A stretch of 64,000 nucleotides of DNA, taken from Gloeocapsopsis sp. IPPAS B-1203. GTDB lineage: Bacteria; Cyanobacteriota; Cyanobacteriia; Cyanobacteriales; Chroococcidiopsidaceae. The stretch lies in assembly GCF_002749975.1 (NCBI RefSeq), contig NZ_PEIG01000001.1, positions 666,787 to 730,786 of the forward strand, given 5' to 3'. How positions within the stretch are numbered: the first letter of the stretch is position 1; each line of letters begins with the position of its first letter. Both the position numbers and the translations under genes were made by a program. Shown here one piece after another: positions 9,155-17,553 of this stretch. A model generated the notes under the pieces. It did no database searches, was not told where the DNA came from, and worked only from the letters and a program-made list of their open reading frames with translations.

Positions 9155-10024
9155 TCATGCTAGTTTAATACCAACTAATGAGATTCCTCTAAAAATTATT
9201 GATGACTTTGCTATTTTTCTTCTTAAAGAATACGGGAACTGTAACATTATATTTTCACTTAATTGAAATATATTTTTCGTAATTGATGTTAGAGGAATTT
9301 TGATCTGAAAATTTTCGGTACTCTTGTAGTAGCTGATTTGCGAAAAACCAACCTTTTTAAACAATGCGTATAGATCAGTAATTAAATATTCTTGAAGATG
9401 AAAGCCTGTCGCAATTTCATCATAACAGCCCGAAATATCATGCGGACCTGATAACCGATTAGGAGTGTGGCAAATGTAGACTCCACCAGGTGCTAAGGCG
9501 TTATAGATATTTTGTAGTTGTTCAATTGCATCTTCTGGATGCAGATGTTCCATAAGTTGATCGCTGTAAATAACATTCACACTTCCCGCCTCCACCGGAA
9601 TACTCACACCATCAGAAATGACAAGTTCTAAGTTTGGAGGAAAATCAATATCTTTTGTAATCTCATTAGAAACATCAACGGCGTAAACTTGACGAGTGAT
9701 TTTTGCAACTTCTGACGCCAGACAACAATCGCCAGAACCAACTTCTAGAAACGTTGCATCAGGATGTAAAAAATCTCGGATTAATCGTATCCGACTATGG
9801 CTCCACTGTAAATTGTCTTCAGGATCTGCTTTATTGATTAACTGCGGATGAAAAGGAACTTTCTGAAATAACTCATCGTATACGCGAGTATAAAGATGCT
9901 GACGTTCTTCTTTAGTTGCATGACGCAATTTTGTTGCTAAATCTTTTTCAACTTCGTATAAATGTCTAATTTGTTCAACCGTAAGATTGTTTTTTTGGGC
10001 GTATTCATTAATGTAGTTCGACAT
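9155..10024 (-). CDS. Class I SAM-dependent methyltransferase
   Basis: The 289-residue protein has a helical N-terminus (ahead of about residue 90) and a Methyltransf_11-type Rossmann domain. Motif I is FLEVGSGDCCLASEVA, an acidic post-I residue follows in YAVDVSNEI, and motif IV is VNVIYSDQLMEHLHPED. The HLHPEDA and LAPGGVYICHTPNR segments are usual in small-molecule or sugar/lipid methyltransferases. The C-terminal 60 residues are basic and hydrophobic. No neighbour suggests a substrate; it faces polA tail to tail. A role in cell-envelope or secondary-metabolite methylation is possible but unproven. Confidence 0.8.
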   Translation of the reverse strand: MSNYINEYAQKNNLTVEQIRHLYEVEKDLATKLRHATKEERQHLYTRVYDELFQKVPFHPQLINKADPEDNLQWSHSRIRLIRDFLHPDATFLEVGSGDCCLASEVAKITRQVYAVDVSNEITKDIDFPPNLELVISDGVSIPVEAGSVNVIYSDQLMEHLHPEDAIEQLQNIYNALAPGGVYICHTPNRLSGPHDISGCYDEIATGFHLQEYLITDLYALFKKVGFSQISYYKSTENFQIKIPLTSITKNIFQLSENIMLQFPYSLRRKIAKSSIIFRGISLVGIKLA

Positions 10025-10511
10025 AATAAAATTTAGTTACATTTATGCGAAAAAAACTTTTACTTCGACTCATTGCTGGCGATCGCATAAAAGATGAGTA
10101 TTTTTCATAACTTATCACGATTTTAACCGCAAACAGTGATTTTTATACAGGTGAATTATTAATAACGACTTGATGCCAATATGATTGTATTGCAATACTA
10201 TTAGTTGTAACAATGGCACAGTGAACGACACACATTAAGTTAAAGTGAAACACTACGATCTGGTTTGAAATGTAGTTTTTAATCTTCTTTCACCAACATC
10301 AGCCAGAGAGTCGTTACAAACATATTGAACTGCAGAAGGCAAAGTACCGTTCACTCGTTACCTTAACTTTGCACTAAGTGAATCCATTGATATTGTTCAA
10401 CAGGCAGCGGTTTCTGATTTTTTAGATAAATAATTTAAATACAAAATCATTAAACTATAAGTTAATCTAAGCATAATCTCTCATCAACACTACACGCAGG
10501 AGGAAGCTTAG
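10025..10511. promoter_or_regulatory. Divergent intergenic region, promoters of methyltransferase and PsiE-like gene
   Basis: This 487-nt gap separates two divergent genes and holds no ORF or RNA gene that I can support. It is AT-rich. It contains CATTAAGTTAAAG near 10230 and CCTTAACTTTGC near 10362. Each contains a TTTAACTT- or CTTAACTT-like octamer loosely reminiscent of half of a cyanobacterial Pho box, but I see no clean tandem repeat. A strong Shine-Dalgarno, GGAGGAAG, is at about 10499-10506 before the PsiE-like start. One HIP1 octamer is absent here; only GGCGATCGCATAA-type sequence occurs at the left edge. Confidence 0.35.
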
Positions 10512-10991
10512 ATGCAGCAACCATTAAAGACCCCGTTAAATTGGTACGAAGTGTTGAATCGCAATCTGCTTGTGCGTAGCTTAGAGACAATTCAAGACTT
10601 GATTGTCGTCTCGCTGTGCATTGGTTTATTCTGCGTGATGATGATTCAGCTTAGAGGCATATTTTACTTAATGTTGCCACCACTCAACTTTCACGAAGTC
10701 ACCGCAGATATTTTGTTTTTGCTGATTATGGTGGAGTTGTTTCGCCTGCTGATTATTTATTTACAAGAACAGCGCGTGTCGATTGGTGTTGCGGTAGAAG
10801 TATCGATTGTCTCAGTATTGCGTGAAGTGATTGTGCGCGGAGTCTTAGAAGTTCCTTGGAATCAAATGCTAGCAGCGTGTGCCTTTTTACTCGTTTTAGC
10901 TGGATTGTTGATTGTACGAGTTTGGATTCCACCAACTTTTGAAGGAATCGATCCTGAACAGCGGTACGTCAAACACTATCAAGGGGAGTAG
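10512..10991 (+). CDS. PsiE-family membrane protein
   Basis: This is a 159-residue integral membrane protein with four predicted hydrophobic segments (about 27-50, 65-85, 92-112 and 117-140) and a short C-terminal tail rich in charged residues. The pattern LFRLLIIYLQEQRVSIGVAVEVSIVSVLREVIV matches the phosphate-starvation-inducible PsiE family in order and spacing when broken into its parts. The molecular function of the family is unknown. A very good ribosome-binding site (GGAGGAAG, about 6 nt spacing) fixes the ATG. It stands alone, convergent with the LapA-like gene. Confidence 0.78.
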   Translation: MQQPLKTPLNWYEVLNRNLLVRSLETIQDLIVVSLCIGLFCVMMIQLRGIFYLMLPPLNFHEVTADILFLLIMVELFRLLIIYLQEQRVSIGVAVEVSIVSVLREVIVRGVLEVPWNQMLAACAFLLVLAGLLIVRVWIPPTFEGIDPEQRYVKHYQGE

Positions 10992-11101
10992 AAGAGTGGG
11001 AGTGTGGGAGTGTAGGAGGTGTGGGAGCGATTTGATGATTATTGCTCTTTAATACTCAATAACCCTACTACCTAACTACCCGCCTACCCTTTTGCACCTG
11101 T

Positions 11102-11365
11102 TCACTCATCTACAAAGAATTCATCATCTGATTCGAGGCTATTTCTTCTCGATGAACTAGCTAGCCATAAAGGTTGGGTCAATGCCATAGCAAGCATACC
11201 TAAAGTAGCACTAAAAGCTAGTACCAACCCTGCGGGAAGTTGAATTGATTGAAATGTCAAAAATCGCAAAGAAACTGGGGTAGCGTTTTGTACGGAAATG
11301 ATTGCGATCGCCACTACCCAGCCAGCAAGAATTACAATTGTTAGCAAATTAGCAAGAACTCTCAT
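11102..11365 (-). CDS. LapA-domain (DUF1049) small membrane protein
   Basis: This is an 87-residue protein with two hydrophobic helices (about 5-25 and 42-66) joined by the characteristic ISVQNATPVSLRFL turn of LapA/DUF1049 proteins. It ends in an acidic tail (SDDEFFVDE). In proteobacteria LapA works with LapB in lipopolysaccharide control; the cyanobacterial role is not known. It lies 55 nt before the phosphohexomutase in coordinates but both read leftward, so it is downstream of that gene and could be co-transcribed. The short GTGGGAGTGTGGGAG-type repeat at 10993-11030 separates it from the PsiE-like gene. Confidence 0.8.
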   Translation of the reverse strand: MRVLANLLTIVILAGWVVAIAIISVQNATPVSLRFLTFQSIQLPAGLVLAFSATLGMLAMALTQPLWLASSSRRNSLESDDEFFVDE

Positions 11366-11420
11366 AGAAGCAATTAGCTATTAGCAGCCTGTTTCTAGTC
11401 TATCGTTCTTGCTATATCTC

Positions 11421-12860
11421 TTAAACTACAGCAGGTTCTAGTTGATTGATGGTTTGTTCCATTTGAGTTGCAATTTGATTGAGTTTCTCAGCCGAAGTTG
11501 CTTCAATGTAAACGCGCATTAGCGGTTCAGTACCGGATGGACGTAATAGAATCCAGCTACCTTCTTCGAGGTAAAGCTTAACACCATCTTTACGACCAAC
11601 TTCTTTGACTTGAATTCCGGCAACATCACAGGGTGGATTGTTTGTAAACGAATCGATGACAGCAGCTTTGTGCGCGTCGTTGAGATGTAAGTCTAAGCGC
11701 TGATTAGATAATGGTCCATTAGCTTCAGAAATGGCTTCTTCGACCAACTGACTTAACGGTTTACCCTCATAGGCGATCGCTTCTGCAACTAACATATCGG
11801 CTAAAATTCCGTCTTTTTCAGGAATATGCCCAATCACACTTAAACCACCAGATTCTTCACCACCAATTAACACTGTAGTTTCGCGCATTTTCTCCCCAAT
11901 ATACTTGAAACCTACAGGAGTTTCATAAATTTCCAAGCCATAGCTAGCTGCTAAGTTATCGAGTAAATGCGTTGTGGCAACTGTCCGCACGATCGCGCCT
12001 GATTTACCGCGATTTTTGACCAAGTGACGGGCAAGCAAGAGTAAAACAGTATTTGGTGTGAGAACATTTCCTTGTTCATCGACAACTCCAAAGCGATCGC
12101 TATCACCATCTGTAGCTAAGCCCAAGTCGGCTTGATCTTTTTTTACAGCTTCAACTAACTCAATGAGTTGTTCGCCTTTAGGTTCGGGCATTCCACCGCC
12201 AAATAAGACATCGCGCTGTGCATGAAAAGTTTCTAACTCACAACCGCAGTGTTCTAACACCATGTCTAAGTAACCGCGTGAGGTAGAGTAAAGCGCGTCG
12301 TATTTGACTTTTAACTTAGCGTTACGAATCTTCTCAACATCGAGTAGCGTGTAAAGAAACTTAAGATATTCGGGTTTGGGATCGAAAGTAGAGATTTTAT
12401 CTTTCCAATTTCCACTGACAGGTGCATCGTCTGCACCGGAGATATTTGCCACAATAGTATCAGTAATCTCAGGAGTGGCAGGACCAGCGTAATCAGGAAT
12501 ATACTTAATCCCACAGTAGGGTGCCGGATTATGACTGGCAGTGAACATCAATGCACCAGCACTTTTTAAGTGACGGGCGTTGTAAGCAATTACTGGGGTG
12601 GGACAATCCCGATCAGTAATTTTCACACTCCAACCGTCTGCTGCTAATACCTCGGCAGCAGTTTGGGCAAACTCGTCAGCGAGAAAGCGAGTATCGTAGG
12701 CAATAAGAACTGGTTGGTTCTTGTTGTAAGCGGTTTCAAGGTAACTTGCGATCGCCCGCGTTACTTTCCGCACGTTGGGGAAGGTAAAGTCATCAGCAAT
12801 AATACCTCTCCATCCATCGGTACCAAACTTAATCTTGCTGGAATTGTTACTAGCGCTCAT
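11421..12860 (-). CDS. Phosphoglucomutase/phosphomannomutase family protein
   Basis: The protein converts hexose 1-phosphate and 6-phosphate through a phosphoserine. The four landmark loops are visible: active-site TASHNPAPYCGIKY, metal-binding DGDSDRFG, sugar-binding GGEESGG and phosphate-binding RPSGTEPLMRVY. From the chosen start it is 479 residues, typical for cyanobacterial homologues. The frame is open back to 12917, but an ATG at 12858-12860 (MSASNN) is preceded by GGGAG at good spacing, and the extra 19 residues look like untranslated leader. Whether glucose, mannose or glucosamine is the main substrate cannot be told from these motifs. Confidence 0.92.
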   Translation of the reverse strand: MSASNNSSKIKFGTDGWRGIIADDFTFPNVRKVTRAIASYLETAYNKNQPVLIAYDTRFLADEFAQTAAEVLAADGWSVKITDRDCPTPVIAYNARHLKSAGALMFTASHNPAPYCGIKYIPDYAGPATPEITDTIVANISGADDAPVSGNWKDKISTFDPKPEYLKFLYTLLDVEKIRNAKLKVKYDALYSTSRGYLDMVLEHCGCELETFHAQRDVLFGGGMPEPKGEQLIELVEAVKKDQADLGLATDGDSDRFGVVDEQGNVLTPNTVLLLLARHLVKNRGKSGAIVRTVATTHLLDNLAASYGLEIYETPVGFKYIGEKMRETTVLIGGEESGGLSVIGHIPEKDGILADMLVAEAIAYEGKPLSQLVEEAISEANGPLSNQRLDLHLNDAHKAAVIDSFTNNPPCDVAGIQVKEVGRKDGVKLYLEEGSWILLRPSGTEPLMRVYIEATSAEKLNQIATQMEQTINQLEPAVV

Positions 12861-12962
12861 TTTTTGCCACTCCCTGTCGTTCATCATTAATAGTACAAGA
12901 AGCTTATTGTTTCTCACGTGTCACAGTAACTTTTGTCGCTTCCCCTACTGAACCGCCAGACA

Positions 12963-13787
12963 ATGCTAAACTCTGGGCGACCCTTTGCCAGCTACCACCT
13001 TTGGTCTTTGTTTGCCCCAGCTACAGGGCAAGAAAGATGGCATTGTCAAATGAAACGAGGGTTTATTAAAGCGCGGCAAAAAGAACCGTTAATCAAATCA
13101 CTATCAGCTAAAGTTAGTCCACCACAACGAATTGGTTTACTTGCGCAAAAGGGCGTTTACGAATTTCATCATCATCGTCAATGGTTAACTCAGCCTGATG
13201 GTGTGGAACAAGTTGCCCAACTGCTGAAGTTAAGTAAATCAAGTATTGAGATTCAGCAGCGCGTTATTCAAATTCTGAAAAACTACCATCATCGTCCTGT
13301 TTTGCTAGGAAAACACATTATTCAACTTACAAGTGGTGATGAAGGATTTCCTCAACCAATTGTCATTCACCAAAAAAACTATCAATTTCGGCTGTACGCC
13401 ACGATGGATTGTGTATTTGTAGAAACTGATAAAATTTTGCACATTCTCGATTTTAAAACTGGCAGATCGGCTTTTGACGAGCGACAGGCACTTGTCTATT
13501 TACTTGCAGCCCGCTATCTGTATCCTGACTATCAAGCCGTTGCTTCATTCTACAACTTGGAGCGGTGTAAAAAGTCTGAGCTAATTAGTGTGACTTCTAG
13601 TCAACTTGACGCTGTAGAAGATCAGTTAGCTCAAGTGGCAATCCAACATCAGCAAGATATGCACCATTATCAACAAAATCCACATAACTTTAGCAAGATT
13701 TTTCCACCAAATCCTGGCAATCACTGCCGTTATTGCCCATTTAGTCCTGTTTGCGAATTTTCTGGCGTTAAACAAGATAAATCTTAA
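12963..13787 (+). CDS. PD-(D/E)XK nuclease-family protein with C-terminal Cys cluster
   Basis: The 274-residue protein has a Cas4/RecB/AddB-like nuclease core in its second half. This core has an Asp in ATMDCVF, the DFKTGR catalytic segment (ILDFKTG near residue 165) and a QALVYLLAARYLYP helix typical of RecB-type motif III. The C-terminus holds NHCRYCPFSPVCEF, three cysteines that together with another ligand commonly hold an iron-sulfur cluster. The frame also opens at a TTG at 12933, but the ATG at 12963 is the better start. There are no cas genes nearby, so a CRISPR role is not supported; such stand-alone proteins are common in cyanobacteria. Its stop overlaps the convergent rsmI stop by 4 nt. 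Confidence 0.75.
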   Translation: MLNSGRPFASYHLWSLFAPATGQERWHCQMKRGFIKARQKEPLIKSLSAKVSPPQRIGLLAQKGVYEFHHHRQWLTQPDGVEQVAQLLKLSKSSIEIQQRVIQILKNYHHRPVLLGKHIIQLTSGDEGFPQPIVIHQKNYQFRLYATMDCVFVETDKILHILDFKTGRSAFDERQALVYLLAARYLYPDYQAVASFYNLERCKKSELISVTSSQLDAVEDQLAQVAIQHQQDMHHYQQNPHNFSKIFPPNPGNHCRYCPFSPVCEFSGVKQDKS

Positions 13788-14656
13788 TCGCTGCAATCTG
13801 TTGAAGAAGATAAATTGGGTAGCGCTAAAGCTATTTGGTAAATTTGACTGCGCGAAAGCGATATTTCTTTCGCTAACTGACGACTCGCTTGCGATCGCGA
13901 GATTCCTTGCGCCATGATTTTTTGTAACTCTGCTTTAATTTCTGCTTTGGTTAAATGGATTTGACTTGGTAATACTCCAGCAACAACAAGCGTATATTCC
14001 CCTTGTGGTTCGCGTTGGTTGTAGTGTGCGATCGCATCCGCAATGTTACCGCGCCAAAATTCTTCATGCAGTTTAGTTAACTCGCGGGCTAAGACGATTT
14101 GCCGATCTTGTCCAAACACGTTGGCGAAGTCTTGCAGCGTTTGTCGCAATCGATGCGGCGATTCATAAAAAATCATTGTCCGAGATTCTATTTCTAAAGC
14201 TTCTTGGCGCTGTTGGCGTTCTTTTCCTTTCGCAGGTAAAAAACCTTCAAAAACAAAGCGATCTGTCGGTAATCCTGCCGCACACAACGCAGTAACGACT
14301 GCACTCGCACCAGGAATTGGTACAACGGGGATACTTGCTGCAATACATGCTTTAACAAGTTCGTAGCCAGGATCGGAAATTCCAGGCATTCCCGCATCTG
14401 TCACTAGGGCGATCGCTTTTCCTTCACTCAATTTCTGCACTAATTCAGGAATGCGACTGTTACGATTGTGTTCGTGGTAACTTAACTGCGGTGTCGCAAT
14501 TTGAAAATGTTGTAGCAACTTTCCTGTGTGTCTTGTATCTTCTGCTGCAATTAAGTCCACTGATTGCAAGATCCGTACTGCACGGAAGGTCATATCTTCT
14601 AGATTACCAATAGGTGTTCCTACCAGATAAAGTGTTCCGGTTTCTGCCGCCTGCAT
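13784..14656 (-). CDS. rsmI: 16S rRNA (cytidine1402-2'-O)-methyltransferase
   Basis: The enzyme 2'-O-methylates C1402 in the decoding centre of 16S rRNA. The 290 residues show the tetrapyrrole-methylase-like fold of RsmI. The N-terminus is GTLYLVGTPIGNLEDMTFRA, then AEDTRHTGKLL, VTDAGMPGISDPG and PGASAVVTAL. A helical C-terminal domain follows, with the repeat-like SRSQASRQLAKEISLSRSQIY segment. The length is normal and nothing is missing. It reads leftward from an AT-rich intergenic region and ends overlapping the nuclease gene. Confidence 0.95.
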   Translation of the reverse strand: MQAAETGTLYLVGTPIGNLEDMTFRAVRILQSVDLIAAEDTRHTGKLLQHFQIATPQLSYHEHNRNSRIPELVQKLSEGKAIALVTDAGMPGISDPGYELVKACIAASIPVVPIPGASAVVTALCAAGLPTDRFVFEGFLPAKGKERQQRQEALEIESRTMIFYESPHRLRQTLQDFANVFGQDRQIVLARELTKLHEEFWRGNIADAIAHYNQREPQGEYTLVVAGVLPSQIHLTKAEIKAELQKIMAQGISRSQASRQLAKEISLSRSQIYQIALALPNLSSSTDCSD

Positions 14657-15083
14657 CGTATTGTTGGGGTTAAGGATAATACCGCTAGAGTAATCTGACT
14701 TGTTTGTATATAGTGAATCTACCTATTTTATCAAACTATAATAGTAGTCCAAGTATATTTATTCAGTAAAATCTCGCTAGCAGAATCATAATCATTAATC
14801 ATAAGCTCACGGTCATTGTATTACTTTTACTTTAATTAATCATCTCTTGATATAATTGACTTTTTATATAAAATTTGGGTAAATTAATAGAGATTTTATC
14901 TAAAGTTGATCTTATTAAGTTAAATATGCATGATAACATTTAAGCTCATTGGATGTTGATAGATTTAAATTTATATAACGTGCTGAACTATATTAACTGT
15001 TTATAAAAAAATATCCAAATAGAAGGAACTCTCTTATTTATATATTAATCAACAATTATATATTTCAGGGGTAAAAGTATTCA
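14657..15083. promoter_or_regulatory. AT-rich divergent intergenic region upstream of SLH protein
   Basis: These 427 nt are strongly AT-rich, unlike the surrounding genes, and have no ORF or RNA gene that I can support. Runs such as TATATAAAATTTGGG and TTTATATATTAATC could hold promoters for the abundant outer-membrane SLH gene that begins at 15084. CAGGGG lies about 14 nt before that ATG. A long 5' untranslated leader would be usual for porin-type genes but cannot be shown here. Confidence 0.35.
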
Positions 15084-15821
15084 ATGTTGAATTTTAAAGG
15101 TCGCTCTTTTCCTAACTTATTAGTTGGGCTAGGAGTAATAACTAGCGTATTCACACTATCATTACAAAAACCTGCCGCAGCTCAGTATCCTAACCAGTAT
15201 CCATTGTTTTACGATCTCCAGGGAAATTGGGCAAATTCTTGTATCGTAAAGTTAGCCAATCAAGGAATTATTAACGGTTATCCAGATGGTAGCTTTCGCC
15301 CGATGATGTATATCAATCGTGCAGAATTTGCAGCAATAGTAGGCAAAGCTTTTCCTCAAATTCCTCGAACACGTAGGCGAGTAGAATTTAGAGATGTTCA
15401 TGTATATGACTGGGCACATAATCATGTTGCAGAAGCGTATCAAAGAAACTTTTTATCTGGCTATCCAGGAAGAGTATTTAAACCAAACCAAAGAATTACT
15501 CGCTCTCAAGTCTTAGTTGCTTTAGCAAGTGGATTAAACTATGTTCCTAGTAGAAATGTTACATCAACATTAAAAACAAATTTTGCTGATGCTAATAAAA
15601 TTCCTCAGTACGCCCAGAACAAAATAGCAGCAGCAACAGAAAGAAGTATTGTAGTTAATTACCCAGATATTAGGTTTCTACATCCTAACAAGCAAGCAAC
15701 ACGAGCAGAAGTAGCAGCGTTTTTGTGCCAAGCTTTGGCGAGTCCTAATGAGGCGTCTGTAGTTCCTCAGCAATATATCGTAAATAATCCGATTCCACTA
15801 ACGGCTCAATCTCCCTACTAA
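15084..15821 (+). CDS. SLH-domain exported protein
   Basis: The 245-residue protein has an N-terminal signal peptide (hydrophobic stretch to about residue 33, ending PAAAQ). It then has three SLH repeats with their usual landmarks: WANSCIVKLANQGIINGYPDGSFRP...INRAEFA broken across about residues 47-85, DWAHNHVAEAYQRNFLSGYPG at about 112-132, and IPQYAQNKIAAATERSIVVNYPD at about 172-195. SLH repeats bind peptidoglycan-linked polysaccharide. Unlike cyanobacterial SLH porins it has no C-terminal beta-barrel, so it is probably a periplasmic wall-anchoring protein. A hairpin follows the stop. Confidence 0.85.
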   Translation: MLNFKGRSFPNLLVGLGVITSVFTLSLQKPAAAQYPNQYPLFYDLQGNWANSCIVKLANQGIINGYPDGSFRPMMYINRAEFAAIVGKAFPQIPRTRRRVEFRDVHVYDWAHNHVAEAYQRNFLSGYPGRVFKPNQRITRSQVLVALASGLNYVPSRNVTSTLKTNFADANKIPQYAQNKIAAATERSIVVNYPDIRFLHPNKQATRAEVAAFLCQALASPNEASVVPQQYIVNNPIPLTAQSPY

Positions 15822-15828
15822 ACTACAG

Positions 15829-15882
15829 ACACAAAGCTTAATCTTTTGTGTAGACTTCCCAACCTATCCTACGGAAGTCTAC
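15829..15882 (+). terminator. Two overlapping inverted repeats after the SLH gene
   Basis: ACACAAA at 15829-15835 pairs perfectly with TTTGTGT at 15845-15851. GTAGACTTCC at 15850-15859 pairs perfectly with GGAAGTCTAC at 15873-15882. The two stems share bases 15850-15851, so both cannot form in full at once. The first is a plausible terminator-like stem for the SLH gene. The second lies in the leader of the PfkB gene, 18 nt before its start. Confidence 0.5.
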
Positions 15883-15899
15883 GCCTATGTGGTTCAAAA

Positions 15900-16763
15900 A
15901 TGAGTCAGAAAACCAAACTAGGACTATTTATTGGTTTAGTTACTATAGATTTCATCTACTTAGCAAAATGTGTTCCCCATAGTAATCAAAAAATAGTTGC
16001 AACTGACTATACTGTAGCTGCTGGTGGTCCTGCGACAAATGCTGCAATTACATTTAGTTATTGGGATCGAGCAAAACTACTTGGTGAAGTCGGTTCGCAT
16101 CCACTACAAAATTTGATTGTGGCAGATTTAGAGACTTATCAAGTTATAGTTCAAGACTTAAATCCTACCAAACTAGAACCACCGCCAGTATCCTCAATTA
16201 TTGTTACAGAAGCGACCGGAGAACGGGCAGTTGTTTCGATTAACGCGGTAAAAACTCAAGTTACTGGCGATCGCCTTCCTGCAGATATTTTACAAGGAGT
16301 AGATATTGTCTTAGTTGATGGACATCAGATGTTAGTTGGAAGTGCGATCGCTCAACAAGCTAAAGAGAAACATATCCCTGTTGTCATCGATGGTGGAAGT
16401 TGGAAACCTGGATTTGAGAAAGTCTTACCCTTTGTCGATTATGCCGTGTGTTCGGCAAATTTCTATCCCCCAGGCTGCAACAATACAACAGAAGTATTTG
16501 CTTATCTTACTGATATTGGTATTCCTTACATTGCCATCACTCAGGGAGAAAACCCAATTCAATACCAAATAGACGGTCAGCAAGATAGTATAGAAGTTCC
16601 TAAAGTAAAAGCTGTTGATACTTTAGGGGCTGGTGATATTTTCCACGGTGCTTTTTGTCATTACATTCTGCAAGCTAACTTTCCTGAAGCCTTAGCTGCT
16701 GCTGCGCGTGTTGCTGCTTCTTCTTGCGAATTTTTTGGTACACGACGCTGGATGCAACAATAA
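15900..16763 (+). CDS. PfkB-family sugar or nucleoside kinase
   Basis: The protein transfers phosphate from ATP to a sugar or nucleoside alcohol. PfkB signature 1 is seen as AAGGPATNAAITFSYWD near residue 40. Signature 2 is VDTLGAGDIFHGAF near residue 243, with the catalytic Asp in GAGD. The 287 residues begin at the ATG 15900; the frame is open further up to a TTG at 15846 but those codons lie inside the hairpin region and are probably not translated. The substrate is not evident. It is followed by a good terminator. Confidence 0.85.
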   Translation: MSQKTKLGLFIGLVTIDFIYLAKCVPHSNQKIVATDYTVAAGGPATNAAITFSYWDRAKLLGEVGSHPLQNLIVADLETYQVIVQDLNPTKLEPPPVSSIIVTEATGERAVVSINAVKTQVTGDRLPADILQGVDIVLVDGHQMLVGSAIAQQAKEKHIPVVIDGGSWKPGFEKVLPFVDYAVCSANFYPPGCNNTTEVFAYLTDIGIPYIAITQGENPIQYQIDGQQDSIEVPKVKAVDTLGAGDIFHGAFCHYILQANFPEALAAAARVAASSCEFFGTRRWMQQ

Positions 16764-16785
16764 AGATACCTTTCGACTGAAGTAG

Positions 16786-16806
16786 TCCACAAAGGTGGAT
16801 TTTATT
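16786..16806 (+). terminator. Intrinsic terminator of PfkB gene
   Basis: TCCAC at 16786-16790 and GTGGA at 16795-16799 form a short stem with an AAAG loop, followed at once by TTTTATT. It lies 23 nt after the stop codon. Confidence 0.6.
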
Positions 16807-16866
16807 GATCTAGCAGTAAATTTATTTGCCAAGCTGATAAATAATCAATGTGTTTAAGTCATAATC

Positions 16867-17475
16867 ATGGTAAGCAGCACCTTAATAGGCAGCTTAACTA
16901 TGACACTTGCTACACAGTATCCTACTAAAGATATTACTGATACATCCTCAGAAGTCAGTGTTCCAATTAATTCATTAGAAGACTTCATAACTCATCCTGT
17001 AGATGATGCAGAATGGGTAGATGGGCAGGTAGTAGAAAAGATAGGAATGACAGTTAAACACGGTGTGATTCAAGGTAGACTCAGTCGCTTTTGGGGAAAT
17101 CATGCTTTTAATGGACAAGGTGGAGAACCTTGTACGGAAGCACCGTGTCGCACTACTAAACAAGTACGCCGTCCCGATGTAGCTTATATTACTCCTGAAT
17201 TATTCGCTCAATTTGGTCAACCTGCGACTTTTCCGCAAAGTTTTCCCTTAATTGCTGAAATTGCATCTCCGACAGATTTTGCGGAAGAGTTATTTGCCAA
17301 AGCTAGAGAATATCTAGAATCAGGTTGTGCAGAGGTATGGTTAGTATTTCCTGATGCAAGGTGGATATTTATTCTGACTCAAAATCAGCACTTGTGGCTT
17401 ACAGCCGATGAAGTCGTTAGTACTCAAGTTGTGTTGACAGGTTTTAGTATTAGTGTGCAGGAACTCTTAGCTTAG
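16867..17475 (+). CDS. Uma2-family (DUF820) putative endonuclease
   Basis: This is a 202-residue member of the Uma2 PD-(D/E)XK-like family that is hugely expanded in cyanobacteria. Landmarks are EWVDGQVVEKIGMTVKHG, the RRPDVAYI segment carrying the conserved Asp, IAEIASPTD, and EYLESGCAEVWLVFPDAR. The acidic residues expected at the active site are present. An alternative start is the ATG at 16900. The biological role of the family is not established. It is the first of three Uma2 genes in this window (others at 18576 and 25271) and they are not close copies of each other. Confidence 0.82.
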   Translation: MVSSTLIGSLTMTLATQYPTKDITDTSSEVSVPINSLEDFITHPVDDAEWVDGQVVEKIGMTVKHGVIQGRLSRFWGNHAFNGQGGEPCTEAPCRTTKQVRRPDVAYITPELFAQFGQPATFPQSFPLIAEIASPTDFAEELFAKAREYLESGCAEVWLVFPDARWIFILTQNQHLWLTADEVVSTQVVLTGFSISVQELLA

Positions 17476-17553
17476 CCAATTAATTGATTGAGATATCCAA
17501 CGAAACGAAGGCAATGGGCTAAAATCTAGGGGTTCATCGACGCTGGTGGCATA

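Noticed and set aside
10220..10380. Pho box before the PsiE-like gene
   Set aside because: TTTAACTT-like octamers are present singly, but the tandem spacing needed is not seen.
12963..13787. Cas4
   Set aside because: The PD-(D/E)XK core and Cys cluster resemble Cas4, but no cas genes or arrays occur in the window and such stand-alone proteins are common.
15846..15899. TTG start for the PfkB kinase
   Set aside because: The extra codons lie inside two perfect hairpins and add residues without family similarity.
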